Shown piece by piece: positions 44,656-53,297 of a DNA stretch of 64,000 nt (its first letter is position 1; each line of letters opens with the position of its first letter). Source of the DNA: Cyanobacteria bacterium SZAS LIN-3 (lineage in GTDB: Bacteria > Cyanobacteriota > Vampirovibrionia > Obscuribacterales > Obscuribacteraceae). The stretch is taken from positions 17,189 through 81,188 of the forward strand of contig JAFEAV010000021.1 of the NCBI GenBank assembly GCA_018266215.1, given 5' to 3'. Both the position numbers and the translations under genes were made by a program. The notes under the pieces were generated by a model, which was not told the DNA's origin, ran no database searches, and saw only the letters and a list, made by a program, of their open reading frames with translations.

Positions 44656-46017
44656 GTGACTACCCTCGAAAAAGACGAACCGCAGCTCCTCAGTGACTTC
44701 GAAGACACCGCCGCAGTCAAAGTTTTTGTGGTGTCAAAGGAACAGGCAAAAAGCCTGGGCGCCGAAATCGCCCATATGTATGAAGAAGCTCTGGGCAAAG
44801 ACGGCGTGCAGGCAAAAGGTCACGAAGCTTATCCCGACAGCGATCTATTCAGCACTAAAGGTATGAAGGCCACTCTGGAAGCGGGCGAGCGTATGATAGC
44901 CGTGGCCCAGATCAAGGAAGAGGGCAAGGACATAATAGTTGGAGCCATGGTTGCCGACCACATGAGTCCTTATCACGTGGAATTCAACAGCATGGCCGTG
45001 CCTGTCAAAAGACGCGGGCTCAAACTGGGCACACATATTGTGCGCGGACTGGCCGAGATAATCGACAGAGATAAATTTACGGTCAACGCCACCGAGCTTG
45101 TCACCCACAGCATGGCCTCACAGGCAGCCCATTTCCACAATGGCTTTCGCGCCATTTGCGGTTTTGGTTTCTGTCATTATCCGCATGTATTTTTCAAAGA
45201 CCATCCCGAATCAGTACTCTGGGTGACGCGTTTCCAGGGCGCTCTGGTGCCCAACCTGCGCAAGTTTCGCAGTGCCCTGGGTCGCTCCCTGGGCAGACAT
45301 CTGGCCGATGTTAAACAAAAATTGATTGCCGGCCAGGCTTCTGGACAGGTAAATTTGCACAGTGGACGTCTGGACGACGAATCACTCAATCTGGCCGGCG
45401 AAGTGCTGAAGGAGCGGACGGTATATGTGCCGAAGCTTTACCAGAATCTGGCGCAGGCGATACTTTTCCAGTTTGAGGACGTGCTTGATGTTAAGGTCAA
45501 ATCCTGGGTAAATCCGGCTGAAGTGGCCGAACACAAAGACGATGAAGAAGGCGAAAAAAAGAGCTCCGAAAATCTCAGGGCTGAACTGAAAGAAGGATTC
45601 GGACATAGCTATATCATCTTCAAAAAGGACTTTCTCTTCGACGAAAAAGAACTGGCCCGAGCCATCAAGTCGATTCACAAACACGACAAGCGCTACATCA
45701 AAGTCTGCATCCCGGCCAACACACCGGAAGCGATAAAAGCCGCCGACTATCTAATGGAACACGACTTTGTCTTCCACAGTTTGCTGCCGCTCTATGGCTT
45801 TGCACAGGGCGACACTCCGGAGTTTTACGACATACTGTCACTGCAGTGGATCAAACCTTCGGTGCTGAAGGAAAACGCACTGCCGGGCGAAACAGACTCG
45901 GTGGTCAAACTCTATGGCTATCCGGAAAATCTTTCCGGGGACATAGTAAAAATGATCGCCACCGAATTGCATTTGCACAAGCAAAAACATAAAGAGAAGG
46001 AGATACATAAGCAATGA
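44656..46017 (+). CDS. Two-domain GNAT-like protein
   Basis: N-terminal half (about residues 20-200) has the GNAT core, with HVEFNSMAVPVKRRGLKLG (RRGLKLG near residues 119-125 is the acetyl-CoA pyrophosphate loop) and LVTHSMASQAAHFHNGF. The C-terminal half (about 240-440) contains a charged linker and a second alpha/beta domain ending FVFHSLLPLYG, perhaps a degenerate second GNAT. GTG at 44656 is preferred over one at 44647 because AAAGGTGG lies about six bases upstream. It overlaps the next gene by ATGA. It probably acylates the product or an intermediate. Confidence 0.65.
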   Translation: MTTLEKDEPQLLSDFEDTAAVKVFVVSKEQAKSLGAEIAHMYEEALGKDGVQAKGHEAYPDSDLFSTKGMKATLEAGERMIAVAQIKEEGKDIIVGAMVADHMSPYHVEFNSMAVPVKRRGLKLGTHIVRGLAEIIDRDKFTVNATELVTHSMASQAAHFHNGFRAICGFGFCHYPHVFFKDHPESVLWVTRFQGALVPNLRKFRSALGRSLGRHLADVKQKLIAGQASGQVNLHSGRLDDESLNLAGEVLKERTVYVPKLYQNLAQAILFQFEDVLDVKVKSWVNPAEVAEHKDDEEGEKKSSENLRAELKEGFGHSYIIFKKDFLFDEKELARAIKSIHKHDKRYIKVCIPANTPEAIKAADYLMEHDFVFHSLLPLYGFAQGDTPEFYDILSLQWIKPSVLKENALPGETDSVVKLYGYPENLSGDIVKMIATELHLHKQKHKEKEIHKQ

Positions 46018-46979
46018 GAATCGCATTTCTTGGCAAAGGTGGAGCCGGCAAGACCACTACCTCGGCAGGTTTTATCCAGTACCTGGCCAAGCGCAACCCT
46101 TTTGTCTTGGCCGTTGACGCCGACCTGAACGCGCACCTGAAGAGCGCCCTCAGCCTCAAGGGCGAAGTCGATCAGCTCGGCCCGCACTTCGACGAAGTTG
46201 TCTCTTTCCTGCGCGGCGATAGAACGGACCTGCAGGACCGACCGATGATAGGCACCACGCCACCGGCTAAGGGCTCCAACTTCATCACCGCGGGCAAAGA
46301 CGATCCCTTTATCAAAAGATACGCTCTTTTTGAAAACAACATCGCCCTGCTCACGGTCGGCACCTATCAACAAGAAGATGTGGGCGGCTCCTGCTATCAC
46401 GAGAAACTCAAAAGTCTGGCCGGGATCTTCCACCACCTGCTCGACACCGATGAAGATTTGATTGTCGCCGACACCACCGCCGGCACGGACAATGTCGCCA
46501 CCTCGCTTTCCTTTGCCTACGATATGAATGTCTTCGTCCTGGAGCCGACCGAAAAGTCGACCCAGGTACTGCTGGACTTCGAACAAATCGCCGGCAATCT
46601 GGGCTCGCGCACCTATGTCGTGGGCAATAAAGTGGACGGAGAAGAAGACGCCGAGTACATCAAAGGTCGTGTAGGGGCGGAAAAGTATCTGGGTTCGATT
46701 CCTTTTTCCCGCAATCTCAAGCGCTTCGAACAGGGTGAAGAACACGCTCTGGAAGACTTCGCCGCCGAGCAGGAAGAAACGTTCGCCAATGTGCTCAAGG
46801 TCTGGAAATCGCACAAACGAGACTGGAAAGCCTACCTCGAACGTCTGCACAAAACCTACAAGTGGGACTGCGAGCGCTGGTACAACGACTACTACAAAGA
46901 TGATCTGCTCAAAGGCATCGATCAGACTTTCAGCTACGAAGATGCGATCAAAGCCAATGGCAAACTCGTACAAGTATAA
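46014..46979 (+). CDS. CooC/MinD-like P-loop ATPase, copy 2
   Basis: Same architecture as the ATPase at 37699: GKGGAGKTT at residues 7-15, VDADLNAHLK, DVGGSCYH with one conserved cysteine and LIVADTTAGTDNVATSL. The two share long identical stretches from end to end, so they arose by duplication. They could form a heterodimer, the usual CooC/NifH arrangement, or serve two targets. ATG overlaps the GNAT-like gene by four bases. Differences are concentrated in residues 45-100 and at the C-terminus, which may set partner choice. Confidence 0.85.
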   Translation: MRIAFLGKGGAGKTTTSAGFIQYLAKRNPFVLAVDADLNAHLKSALSLKGEVDQLGPHFDEVVSFLRGDRTDLQDRPMIGTTPPAKGSNFITAGKDDPFIKRYALFENNIALLTVGTYQQEDVGGSCYHEKLKSLAGIFHHLLDTDEDLIVADTTAGTDNVATSLSFAYDMNVFVLEPTEKSTQVLLDFEQIAGNLGSRTYVVGNKVDGEEDAEYIKGRVGAEKYLGSIPFSRNLKRFEQGEEHALEDFAAEQEETFANVLKVWKSHKRDWKAYLERLHKTYKWDCERWYNDYYKDDLLKGIDQTFSYEDAIKANGKLVQV

Positions 46980-47005
46980 GTTTGTCGCAAGCGAGGCGCC
47001 AAACG

Positions 47006-47752
47006 ATGACAAGCAACAGCGACAGCCAAGCATTTGAAAAGGCGCGCAACGAGACAATAAGCTACCACAAGCTTTATTACAGCCAGCATCAACTCTTTGA
47101 GGCCGATAGCTGGCTGGCTAAGCCCGATGCCGGGCTGATGGAGCTGGTAGAAAAGTTGATTGCCCATCCGCAATCCACCCCCCTTGAGCTTCTCGACCTG
47201 GGCTGCGGGGTGGGGCGCAACGCCGTGCCGGTAGCCATGGCTCTGGCCCAGGCCGACGTAGAGGCAAGATTGCTGGGTGTTGATGTCTTGCCCGAATCAA
47301 TCGAAATCCTGTCAAAAAATTGCCGGAGCTTCTGCGTCGATCATATTGTCGAGGGTCTTGTTGCCGACAATGATCAATTTGAAATCGAGGCCAGTCATTA
47401 CGACCTGATTGCGGCAATTTCGGTGGTCGAGCACTGCGCAGGCAAAGCGAGAGTACTCAAGCTCTTGAAGTCTATTGCCGCCGGTCTGAAACCAGGCGGT
47501 TTGCTGCGCATCGAAATGACAACCGATCGCAATGTCATTGACTTAGCAACTAAACAGGCTGTTCCCACCCATGTCGAAACGCCCCTCTCCGAGCGCCAGG
47601 TCAAAGAAATGTTGGCCGAAGCGTTCAGTGAGGACAAATTTGAGGTATTGTCACTGGAGGTCTTCCCCTATAAGGAAGTATTGGACAAGGACGACAAGAA
47701 GATACTCTGGCAATCCAAACAGGTGAGCTTCTCGGCCCGGAGAAACATATGA
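47006..47752 (+). CDS. SAM-dependent class I methyltransferase
   Basis: Rossmann-fold methyltransferase with motif I LLDLGCGVGRN (D64-N72), the acidic residue of VDVLPESIEIL and the motif IV region HYDLIAAISVVEHC. Post-I sequence AAGLKPGGLLRIEM is typical. It probably methylates a small molecule; the window gives no direct substrate evidence. The ATG at 47006 has GAGG ten bases upstream; a TTG eight codons earlier is rejected. Overlaps the next gene by ATGA. Confidence 0.85.
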   Translation: MTSNSDSQAFEKARNETISYHKLYYSQHQLFEADSWLAKPDAGLMELVEKLIAHPQSTPLELLDLGCGVGRNAVPVAMALAQADVEARLLGVDVLPESIEILSKNCRSFCVDHIVEGLVADNDQFEIEASHYDLIAAISVVEHCAGKARVLKLLKSIAAGLKPGGLLRIEMTTDRNVIDLATKQAVPTHVETPLSERQVKEMLAEAFSEDKFEVLSLEVFPYKEVLDKDDKKILWQSKQVSFSARRNI

Positions 47753-48351
47753 GCAAGTTTGAAGTTATCCCCGTGACATTGAGCGGCAAACGCGTGCGCC
47801 TCGAACCCCTGACCATGGATCATCTGGACGGCCTGGTAAATGCTGCCAAACTCGATCCCCAGACAGTCTTCAAATATCACATCACAAGCATTCATTCCAA
47901 AGACAGCTGCCGCCAGTGGATAGAGCAGGCCCTGGCGGAGCAGGCAAGCGGCACATCACTGCCCTTCGCCACCTTCGACACAGCCACCGGCAATATTGTC
48001 GGCGCCACAAGATTTATGGCCATCGAGCAAGAACATCTGCGCGCCGAAATCGGCTACACCTGGCTGGGCATCATCTATCAGCGCACCGGCATCAACCGCG
48101 AAGCAAAATACCTGATGCTGCAACATGCCTTCGAAACATGGAAACTGCGCCGGGTGGAGTTCAAAACCCACCACCTCAACACTCAGTCACGCACGGCTCT
48201 GCTGCGCCTGGGCGCAAAAGAAGAAGGCATACTGCGCAAACACATGGTCACTGCCGACGGTGGCGTGCGCAACAGCGTCTATTTCAGTATCATTGATGAT
48301 GAGTGGCTGGAAGTGAAAAGACGCCTGGCCAAATTTATCGAACAAAACTGA
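47749..48351 (+). CDS. RimJ/RimL-like GNAT acetyltransferase
   Basis: Full-length GNAT of the RimJ/RimL type: RVRLEPLTMDHLDGL at the N-terminus, then AEIGYTWLGIIYQRTGINREAK, KLRRVEFKTHHLNTQSR and ALLRLGAKEEGILRKHM. Such enzymes acetylate alpha-amino groups of proteins or small amines and are often resistance or tailoring enzymes in natural-product clusters. GGAG lies six to seven bases upstream of the ATG, which overlaps the methyltransferase stop. 200 residues, the usual length. Confidence 0.85.
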   Translation: MSKFEVIPVTLSGKRVRLEPLTMDHLDGLVNAAKLDPQTVFKYHITSIHSKDSCRQWIEQALAEQASGTSLPFATFDTATGNIVGATRFMAIEQEHLRAEIGYTWLGIIYQRTGINREAKYLMLQHAFETWKLRRVEFKTHHLNTQSRTALLRLGAKEEGILRKHMVTADGGVRNSVYFSIIDDEWLEVKRRLAKFIEQN

Positions 48352-48369
48352 TGGCTAACAAGTTAAATC

Positions 48370-48768
48370 ATGAAAGAAACCGCCGGCACCCTTCTCTACC
48401 GCTCCATCAAGGGAGACCTTCAGGTCTTACTGGTGCACGCTTCAGGCAATTACAATAAGAAAGCGAAATGGAGCATTCCCAAAGGTCTGCCTGAAATAGA
48501 AGAGAGTCTGGAAGAAGCGGCCAGGCGCGAGACCGAAGAAGAAACCGGCATCGTACCGGGAAAATTGCAGGACTTGGGCTACATAGACTACAAAAAGAGC
48601 AAAAAGCGCGTGCATTGTTTCTTCGGCAAGGCACCGGCTAAAGCCGCGCCACAATGCGCCTCCTGGGAAGTCGACCGGGCGGAGTTTGTCCCCATAGATC
48701 AGGCCAGTGAGATTATCCATCCCGACCAGGCGGAGTTGATCGAGCGCCTGCTCTCGCGCATCACGTAA
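48370..48768 (+). CDS. Nudix hydrolase
   Basis: A complete Nudix box: G39, E45 and the R53-E54-x-x-E57-E58-x-G60 core (ARRETEEETGI). It hydrolyses nucleoside diphosphate-linked compounds; the 132-residue size fits the small MutT/Ap4A or ADP-ribose type. No clear ribosome site precedes the ATG. It follows the acetyltransferase by 18 bases and appears to end the cluster. It meets a convergent hydrolase gene 16 bases later. Confidence 0.85.
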   Translation: MKETAGTLLYRSIKGDLQVLLVHASGNYNKKAKWSIPKGLPEIEESLEEAARRETEEETGIVPGKLQDLGYIDYKKSKKRVHCFFGKAPAKAAPQCASWEVDRAEFVPIDQASEIIHPDQAELIERLLSRIT

Positions 48769-48784
48769 ATCGCAGCTCTTGCTC

Positions 48785-49789
48785 TCAGTGCGTCGGCAGG
48801 TGTGAATCCAGCCAGGCCAGAGTATCTTTCATGGCCGCATCGTTGACGTGCTTGCCTTCGTAAACATAATGGTCGCCATCGGCCACCATCATCAGTTTCT
48901 TATCAGCGGTAGAAAGGCTCTGGTAGACCTCTTCCGAAGACTTGGGCTTGGTCTCGCCATCAAGTTTGCCCTGCACAATCATCACCGGCATGGCCTTGAT
49001 CTGATGGGCAAAATTTCTCGCCTTGTACATAAAAAACTGACAGGACATGAGCTCTTTTGGCGTGAGATTGACGCGCACTTTAGCTTCATTTTGCAGATAC
49101 TGCTGCTGGTCAACATTGGGAGTGGCCGCCGCAATAAGCGACTTGCCCATAGGGAAACGCTTGGAGGGAGCGGTGATCAGATGCTTGCAGACGGTCATGT
49201 AATTGCGCCCGGTATTGAAATGCGCACCACCGGGAGTGGAAGAAATCGTCCCCTGGATCAAGTCGGGATTGCTGGCCGCGGCCTTGAGTACGAGGGTCCC
49301 ACCCATGGCTTCACCCAGCAAAAATAGCGGTTTGCCTTCGTGCTTTTTATGCAGAGCCTGGGCGGCATCTTTGATATCAGCCAGAATGCGCGTAAGACTC
49401 ATGCGCGCCTCAGCACCCTTAAGTTGCTCCCAGCCACCAAATCCGCGCTCGTCCATGGCATAAACAATGTAGCCGCTGTCGGAAAGACGCTTGCCCAGAT
49501 CGGCAAAAACACCGCTATGCATGCCGAGCTCGTGCAGGCAGAGGACAACACCTTTGCTGCCACTCTCCGCGCCCGACGGGGTCCACATCAAAAGGGGCGG
49601 CTGATTGGCTAATACTTCCACTTGTTTGGCACCATCGGGTACGGCATAGGCGGTCGCAGTCGTGTCCGCAACGACTTTGCCCGTGTTGTCAGCAGCCGCA
49701 CCGACCGGGGGCAGTGCCAACAATGTCCAGCAATAAACTGATGCCAATAAGATTCCAGCAGCTATAGCGGGCCTTTTTGTCTTTTGCAT
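48785..49789 (-). CDS. Exported alpha/beta-hydrolase-fold protein lacking the nucleophile
   Basis: Signal peptide (AIAAGILLASVYCWTLLAL) and an S33/monoacylglycerol-lipase-like fold: LCLHELGMHSGVFADLG, YAMDERGFGGW, then LFLLGEAMGGTL at the nucleophile elbow. The expected GxSxG reads GEAMG, so Ala161 replaces the catalytic Ser. The oxyanion HG is also changed to HE (residues 86-87). Positions resembling the acid (GKLDGETKP) and His (DGDHYVYEG) remain. It is therefore probably a pseudoenzyme, binding rather than cleaving esters. The ATG at 49789 was chosen. It is the most downstream gene of the minus-strand run, 28 bases after the TPR-caspase gene. Confidence 0.8.
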   Translation of the reverse strand: MQKTKRPAIAAGILLASVYCWTLLALPPVGAAADNTGKVVADTTATAYAVPDGAKQVEVLANQPPLLMWTPSGAESGSKGVVLCLHELGMHSGVFADLGKRLSDSGYIVYAMDERGFGGWEQLKGAEARMSLTRILADIKDAAQALHKKHEGKPLFLLGEAMGGTLVLKAAASNPDLIQGTISSTPGGAHFNTGRNYMTVCKHLITAPSKRFPMGKSLIAAATPNVDQQQYLQNEAKVRVNLTPKELMSCQFFMYKARNFAHQIKAMPVMIVQGKLDGETKPKSSEEVYQSLSTADKKLMMVADGDHYVYEGKHVNDAAMKDTLAWLDSHLPTH

Positions 49790-49817
49790 GATCTTCTGGA
49801 TCTCCAAACGAAGATCG

Positions 49818-52442
49818 CTATTTTACCGAATTAGACTTGCCAGGCGGTAGATTTTTGGCTGGACTGCCAGGCCCCGGGCCGGGAGCGACTGGAGGTGCCG
49901 CCAGAAGCAGATCCGCCCCCTGCCAGTTTTTTTCCATCACAGGGGTCTGCACCTGGGCGCGGTCGCGCAGTACTTCCTCTTCCACGCGTTCTTTCATATA
50001 AACAAAGGCCTCATCAATGGTGGTTTTGTCGCCCCTTTGCTTGAGCCCTTCAATCAAGCGCCTTGTAAAAACGCCATTTTGATAATTTTGCGACTCCCAG
50101 GATACCTGACTGGCGGAGCTGGAGGCCAGCACCACCTGGCCATCGCCGACGGTAATGAGGGAAGGATCGACACCGGTTTCCCGACCAACACCCTTGCCGC
50201 CGACAGCAGCACTGTCAGTAGAGCCGTCGCCCGCGCCCTTCTCAACAGCCCTGGCACCGGTCGCAGCGCCACCATGACAGACGTCGAGCAGCACAACCAT
50301 GCGATCACAGTGCACCAGATCCTTCAAACCTGCGGTCAGCCATTGCATCGGTATACCGGAGAAGACAAGGTTCTCCATATTGCCCTCATAGGGCACGACA
50401 AAATTGGTGGCACCGGCCTCAGGCTTGGCGGCGCTGCCGTGGCTGGAGATATAAATACAGACGAGATCATCCTTTTTAGCCAGTTTGCGCAGCCACTTCT
50501 CACCCAGGTTGCTGACGATGTTCTCGCGCGTGGCCCGGGCATCGGTGAGCAGACAAACATGGTCCGGCTGGAAATGCGCTTCATTGACCAGATAGTTGCG
50601 AAAGTCAGTGGCATCCTTGGCGGCATAGCGCAAATTGATAGCCGAATCTTTGAAGTTGCTGATGCCCACAACCAGTGCCCATTTGTCCCGCACCGGCCGA
50701 CCAAAATCAGCGGCGGCGTTCTTGCCTGGGGCCGTGAGCATCGGTTTGATTTTTGTAGAGGCGGAAAGGGCTCCGGGCAGCCTGGCTTTAATCATTTGCG
50801 ATCGACTGAGACATTCAACGGCCTCCGAGGTTTTCTTCTCGCGCTTGAGCACCGTGGACAGTGCCTCAAGATCACTGGCCACAGCCGCACTGTCCTTACC
50901 GGAGGCCTTCTCATCCCTGGCCAGGAGTTTGCGCAGGGTCTCCTCGGCTTCGCCATTTTTACCGGCGGATATATAAATCAGGGCCAGATTTTTGAGATTG
51001 GCCGAAATATCCGGGTGGTCAACGCCCAGAGCTTCCTCTTCGGCGGCAATAGCGCGCAAAAGCAGGGGCTCGGCCTCTTCGTACTTGCCCTGGGCGGAGA
51101 GTATGACGGCGTAAATGCTGAGATTTTGTGCCACCAGCGGATGCTTCGCTCCAAATTGTTTTTGCCTGATGGTCAGCGCGCGCACGACCAGAGGCTCGGC
51201 CAGGTCGTACTTGCCCATGTTGTAATAAAGCCAGGCGAGATTGTTTAAACTCGTAGCAGTACTCGGATGCGTCGCACCCAGGACAGTCTCGGTCAAAGTC
51301 AAAGCCTTCTTATAGAGCGGCTCAGCCAGGTCGTATTTGCCCTGGTCCAGATAGACCAATCCCAGGGTTTGCAGATCCACTGCCAGATCCGGATGCAAGG
51401 CGCCATAGGCTTCCTCGTCGGTGGCCAGCGCCTTGAGTAAGAGTGACTCAGCCCGCGAATACTCTCCGGTATCGACATAATTTTGGGCCAGATTGCGCAG
51501 GGCCTCGGCTACCCTGGCATTTTTTGTACCACTCGATGATTGCAATTGATCGAGGGCCTCTTGATAGAGGACCCTGGCCTCGGCATATTTCTCCTGCGAG
51601 CGCAGACAATCAGCCAGAGCCGCGGCGGTGTCGGCGGCGCGACCTTTATCACTGCTGGTCAGGCGCACGATACCAAGCGCCCGGCGCAACTCGGATTCAG
51701 CTCTGGAAAAGTCCCCCTGGCTCATATGCAAGCGACCAAGTTCGCACAAAGTATCCGCCACCAGGGGCGATGAGGCCCCGGCCACAGCCTGCCTCACGCT
51801 CAGTGCCCGGTTGTAGAGGGCCTCGGCTTCAAAGTAACGGCTCTCGAGCAAACAAAAGGCCGCGTATCGATCAAGCACACCGGCCAGAGCCAGCTGATTA
51901 TCGCTCTTTTCATAGAGGGCCAGAGCCTGCTTGAGAAGTGGCTCCACGCCTTCATATCTTGCTGTCTCCTGCAGGAGCAGCGCCAGGTTGGTCGTCACCC
52001 CGGCCAGCTCAAGATTTTTCTTGTTTTTCTCAAAGACTGCAATCGCCTGCTTAAAAAATGCTTCCGCCTCGGCAAACTTGCCGCCATGCTGGCAGACCAG
52101 ACCCAGACTGTTCAGATCGCCGCCTACCTCGACCGAATATTGTCCGTGCAATTTTTTATCGAGCTCAAAGACACGCTCGTACTGCTCTTTGGCTTCTTGA
52201 AATTTGCCTTCCTGATCCAGTATCAGAGCCAGTCTTCCGGCGGTATCAACCACGCGGGCATCAGCGTCGGCATTTTTCAGGGCGGCCCCTAATTGCTTTT
52301 CGGCTTCGGACAAATTGCCCCGCGACTGCGCGCTCACCCCGGCATCAAAGAGTGCCTGCCAGAGCGCATTTTGCGCAGCGGCCGGCAGAGCCGCGCAGGC
52401 AAGACTGAGAAAAATGACCGACCATGACTTTCTACCGGTCAT
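49818..52442 (-). CDS. Exported TPR-caspase (peptidase C14) protein
   Basis: A signal peptide (SWSVIFLSLACAALPAAAQ) is followed by about ten kinesin-light-chain-type TPRs (residues 30-560; for example LYKKALTLTETVLGATHPST) and a C14 caspase/metacaspase domain from about residue 586. The dyad is intact: His668 in YISSHGS and Cys722 in LLDVCHGGA. The P-rich C-terminal tail is likely disordered. Such proteins are cysteine proteases whose TPRs bind a target or activator. It overlaps the upstream N-acetyltransferase gene by four bases (ATGA), and a serpin gene lies just before that. A signal peptide implies action outside the cytoplasm. Confidence 0.87.
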   Translation of the reverse strand: MTGRKSWSVIFLSLACAALPAAAQNALWQALFDAGVSAQSRGNLSEAEKQLGAALKNADADARVVDTAGRLALILDQEGKFQEAKEQYERVFELDKKLHGQYSVEVGGDLNSLGLVCQHGGKFAEAEAFFKQAIAVFEKNKKNLELAGVTTNLALLLQETARYEGVEPLLKQALALYEKSDNQLALAGVLDRYAAFCLLESRYFEAEALYNRALSVRQAVAGASSPLVADTLCELGRLHMSQGDFSRAESELRRALGIVRLTSSDKGRAADTAAALADCLRSQEKYAEARVLYQEALDQLQSSSGTKNARVAEALRNLAQNYVDTGEYSRAESLLLKALATDEEAYGALHPDLAVDLQTLGLVYLDQGKYDLAEPLYKKALTLTETVLGATHPSTATSLNNLAWLYYNMGKYDLAEPLVVRALTIRQKQFGAKHPLVAQNLSIYAVILSAQGKYEEAEPLLLRAIAAEEEALGVDHPDISANLKNLALIYISAGKNGEAEETLRKLLARDEKASGKDSAAVASDLEALSTVLKREKKTSEAVECLSRSQMIKARLPGALSASTKIKPMLTAPGKNAAADFGRPVRDKWALVVGISNFKDSAINLRYAAKDATDFRNYLVNEAHFQPDHVCLLTDARATRENIVSNLGEKWLRKLAKKDDLVCIYISSHGSAAKPEAGATNFVVPYEGNMENLVFSGIPMQWLTAGLKDLVHCDRMVVLLDVCHGGAATGARAVEKGAGDGSTDSAAVGGKGVGRETGVDPSLITVGDGQVVLASSSASQVSWESQNYQNGVFTRRLIEGLKQRGDKTTIDEAFVYMKERVEEEVLRDRAQVQTPVMEKNWQGADLLLAAPPVAPGPGPGSPAKNLPPGKSNSVK

Positions 52443-53284
52443 GATTGGGCCCGTGCTTTTTCTTGCATTACTTCTTCGTGGCGAGCCATGACTTTGGGCC
52501 AGATTTTACGAGCTTCGGGCACGTCCAGGAAAAAGATTTCCTTCAATGTCGTGACCAGATCGTCTTCATTCTCCAGCAAGCGCTCACTTACGTCTGTCAT
52601 ATCGGCGCTGCGAATATGGCGCAGCACGCGTCCGAGCAAATTGTAGTAGCCGCCCTCATGGTGACGATAGCAAATCAGATTTTGCACAAAGATGGACTCG
52701 GGCAGACTCTGTAATTCGGCACAGCGAAAAGCCAGACAGGAGTCCTCGGCCGGCTCCAATTTAAAATCAAAAGAACGGGCGCCACTGGGCAAGTATTTGT
52801 GCAGCCTCCACCAGTGGTGCTCATCTTGACTGAGGCTAAATTTAAATCCATTGGAGCTAAACTCACCGGGCACAAGGCGCACCGGATCAAGCGAACCTTC
52901 ACCAAATCCCACATCTCCAAGATAGGTACCTTCGGGCAGATCCACTCGCAAAACCAGATGATTGCATAAAGCCAGCTCACCATGCGCCTCGCGCATAACC
53001 GCCCCGGCCAAGCGTGTCACCTTAAAACCCAGCTGCTCCAGAGCCCAGCCCATGGAGCCATTCATCTCATAGCACCAGCCGCCACGCTTACGCTCGACAA
53101 TTTTGGCACAGGCACCCTCTACCGAAATGCTCACCGGATGCCCCAACTGCACATCCAGATTTTCATAGGGGATAGACATCATATGAGCGCGATGCACCGC
53201 TGTCAGCCCGGCCAGATTGACAGCCGGTCTTCCTTTTATACCGATGCGATCGAGATAGTCGTCTACAGTCACGCTTGCAACCAA
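52439..53284 (-). CDS. nat: Arylamine N-acetyltransferase
   Basis: NAT fold with the Cys-His-Asp triad in canonical spacing: Cys71 in RGGWCYEMN, His109 in NHLVL and Asp124 in DVGFG. The N-terminal SIPYENLDVQLG is typical. It moves acetyl groups from acetyl-CoA to aromatic amines or hydrazines; some relatives act in polyketide release. Cytoplasmic, no signal peptide. The start is a TTG or a GTG four codons later, with no good ribosome site. It lies 13 bases after the serpin stop and overlaps the TPR-caspase gene by ATGA, so all three are likely cotranscribed. Confidence 0.92.
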   Translation of the reverse strand: MVASVTVDDYLDRIGIKGRPAVNLAGLTAVHRAHMMSIPYENLDVQLGHPVSISVEGACAKIVERKRGGWCYEMNGSMGWALEQLGFKVTRLAGAVMREAHGELALCNHLVLRVDLPEGTYLGDVGFGEGSLDPVRLVPGEFSSNGFKFSLSQDEHHWWRLHKYLPSGARSFDFKLEPAEDSCLAFRCAELQSLPESIFVQNLICYRHHEGGYYNLLGRVLRHIRSADMTDVSERLLENEDDLVTTLKEIFFLDVPEARKIWPKVMARHEEVMQEKARAQS

Positions 53285-53297
53285 TCAACGGGGACAG

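Noticed and set aside
45918..47057. Long minus-strand frame (379 codons) opposite the second CooC-like ATPase
   Set aside because: Antisense shadow; the plus-strand ATPase is complete and a near copy of the gene at 37699.
50037..51248. Plus-strand frame of 403 codons opposite the TPR-caspase gene
   Set aside because: Mirror of the TPR repeats; no motif, while the minus strand has intact TPRs and a caspase dyad.
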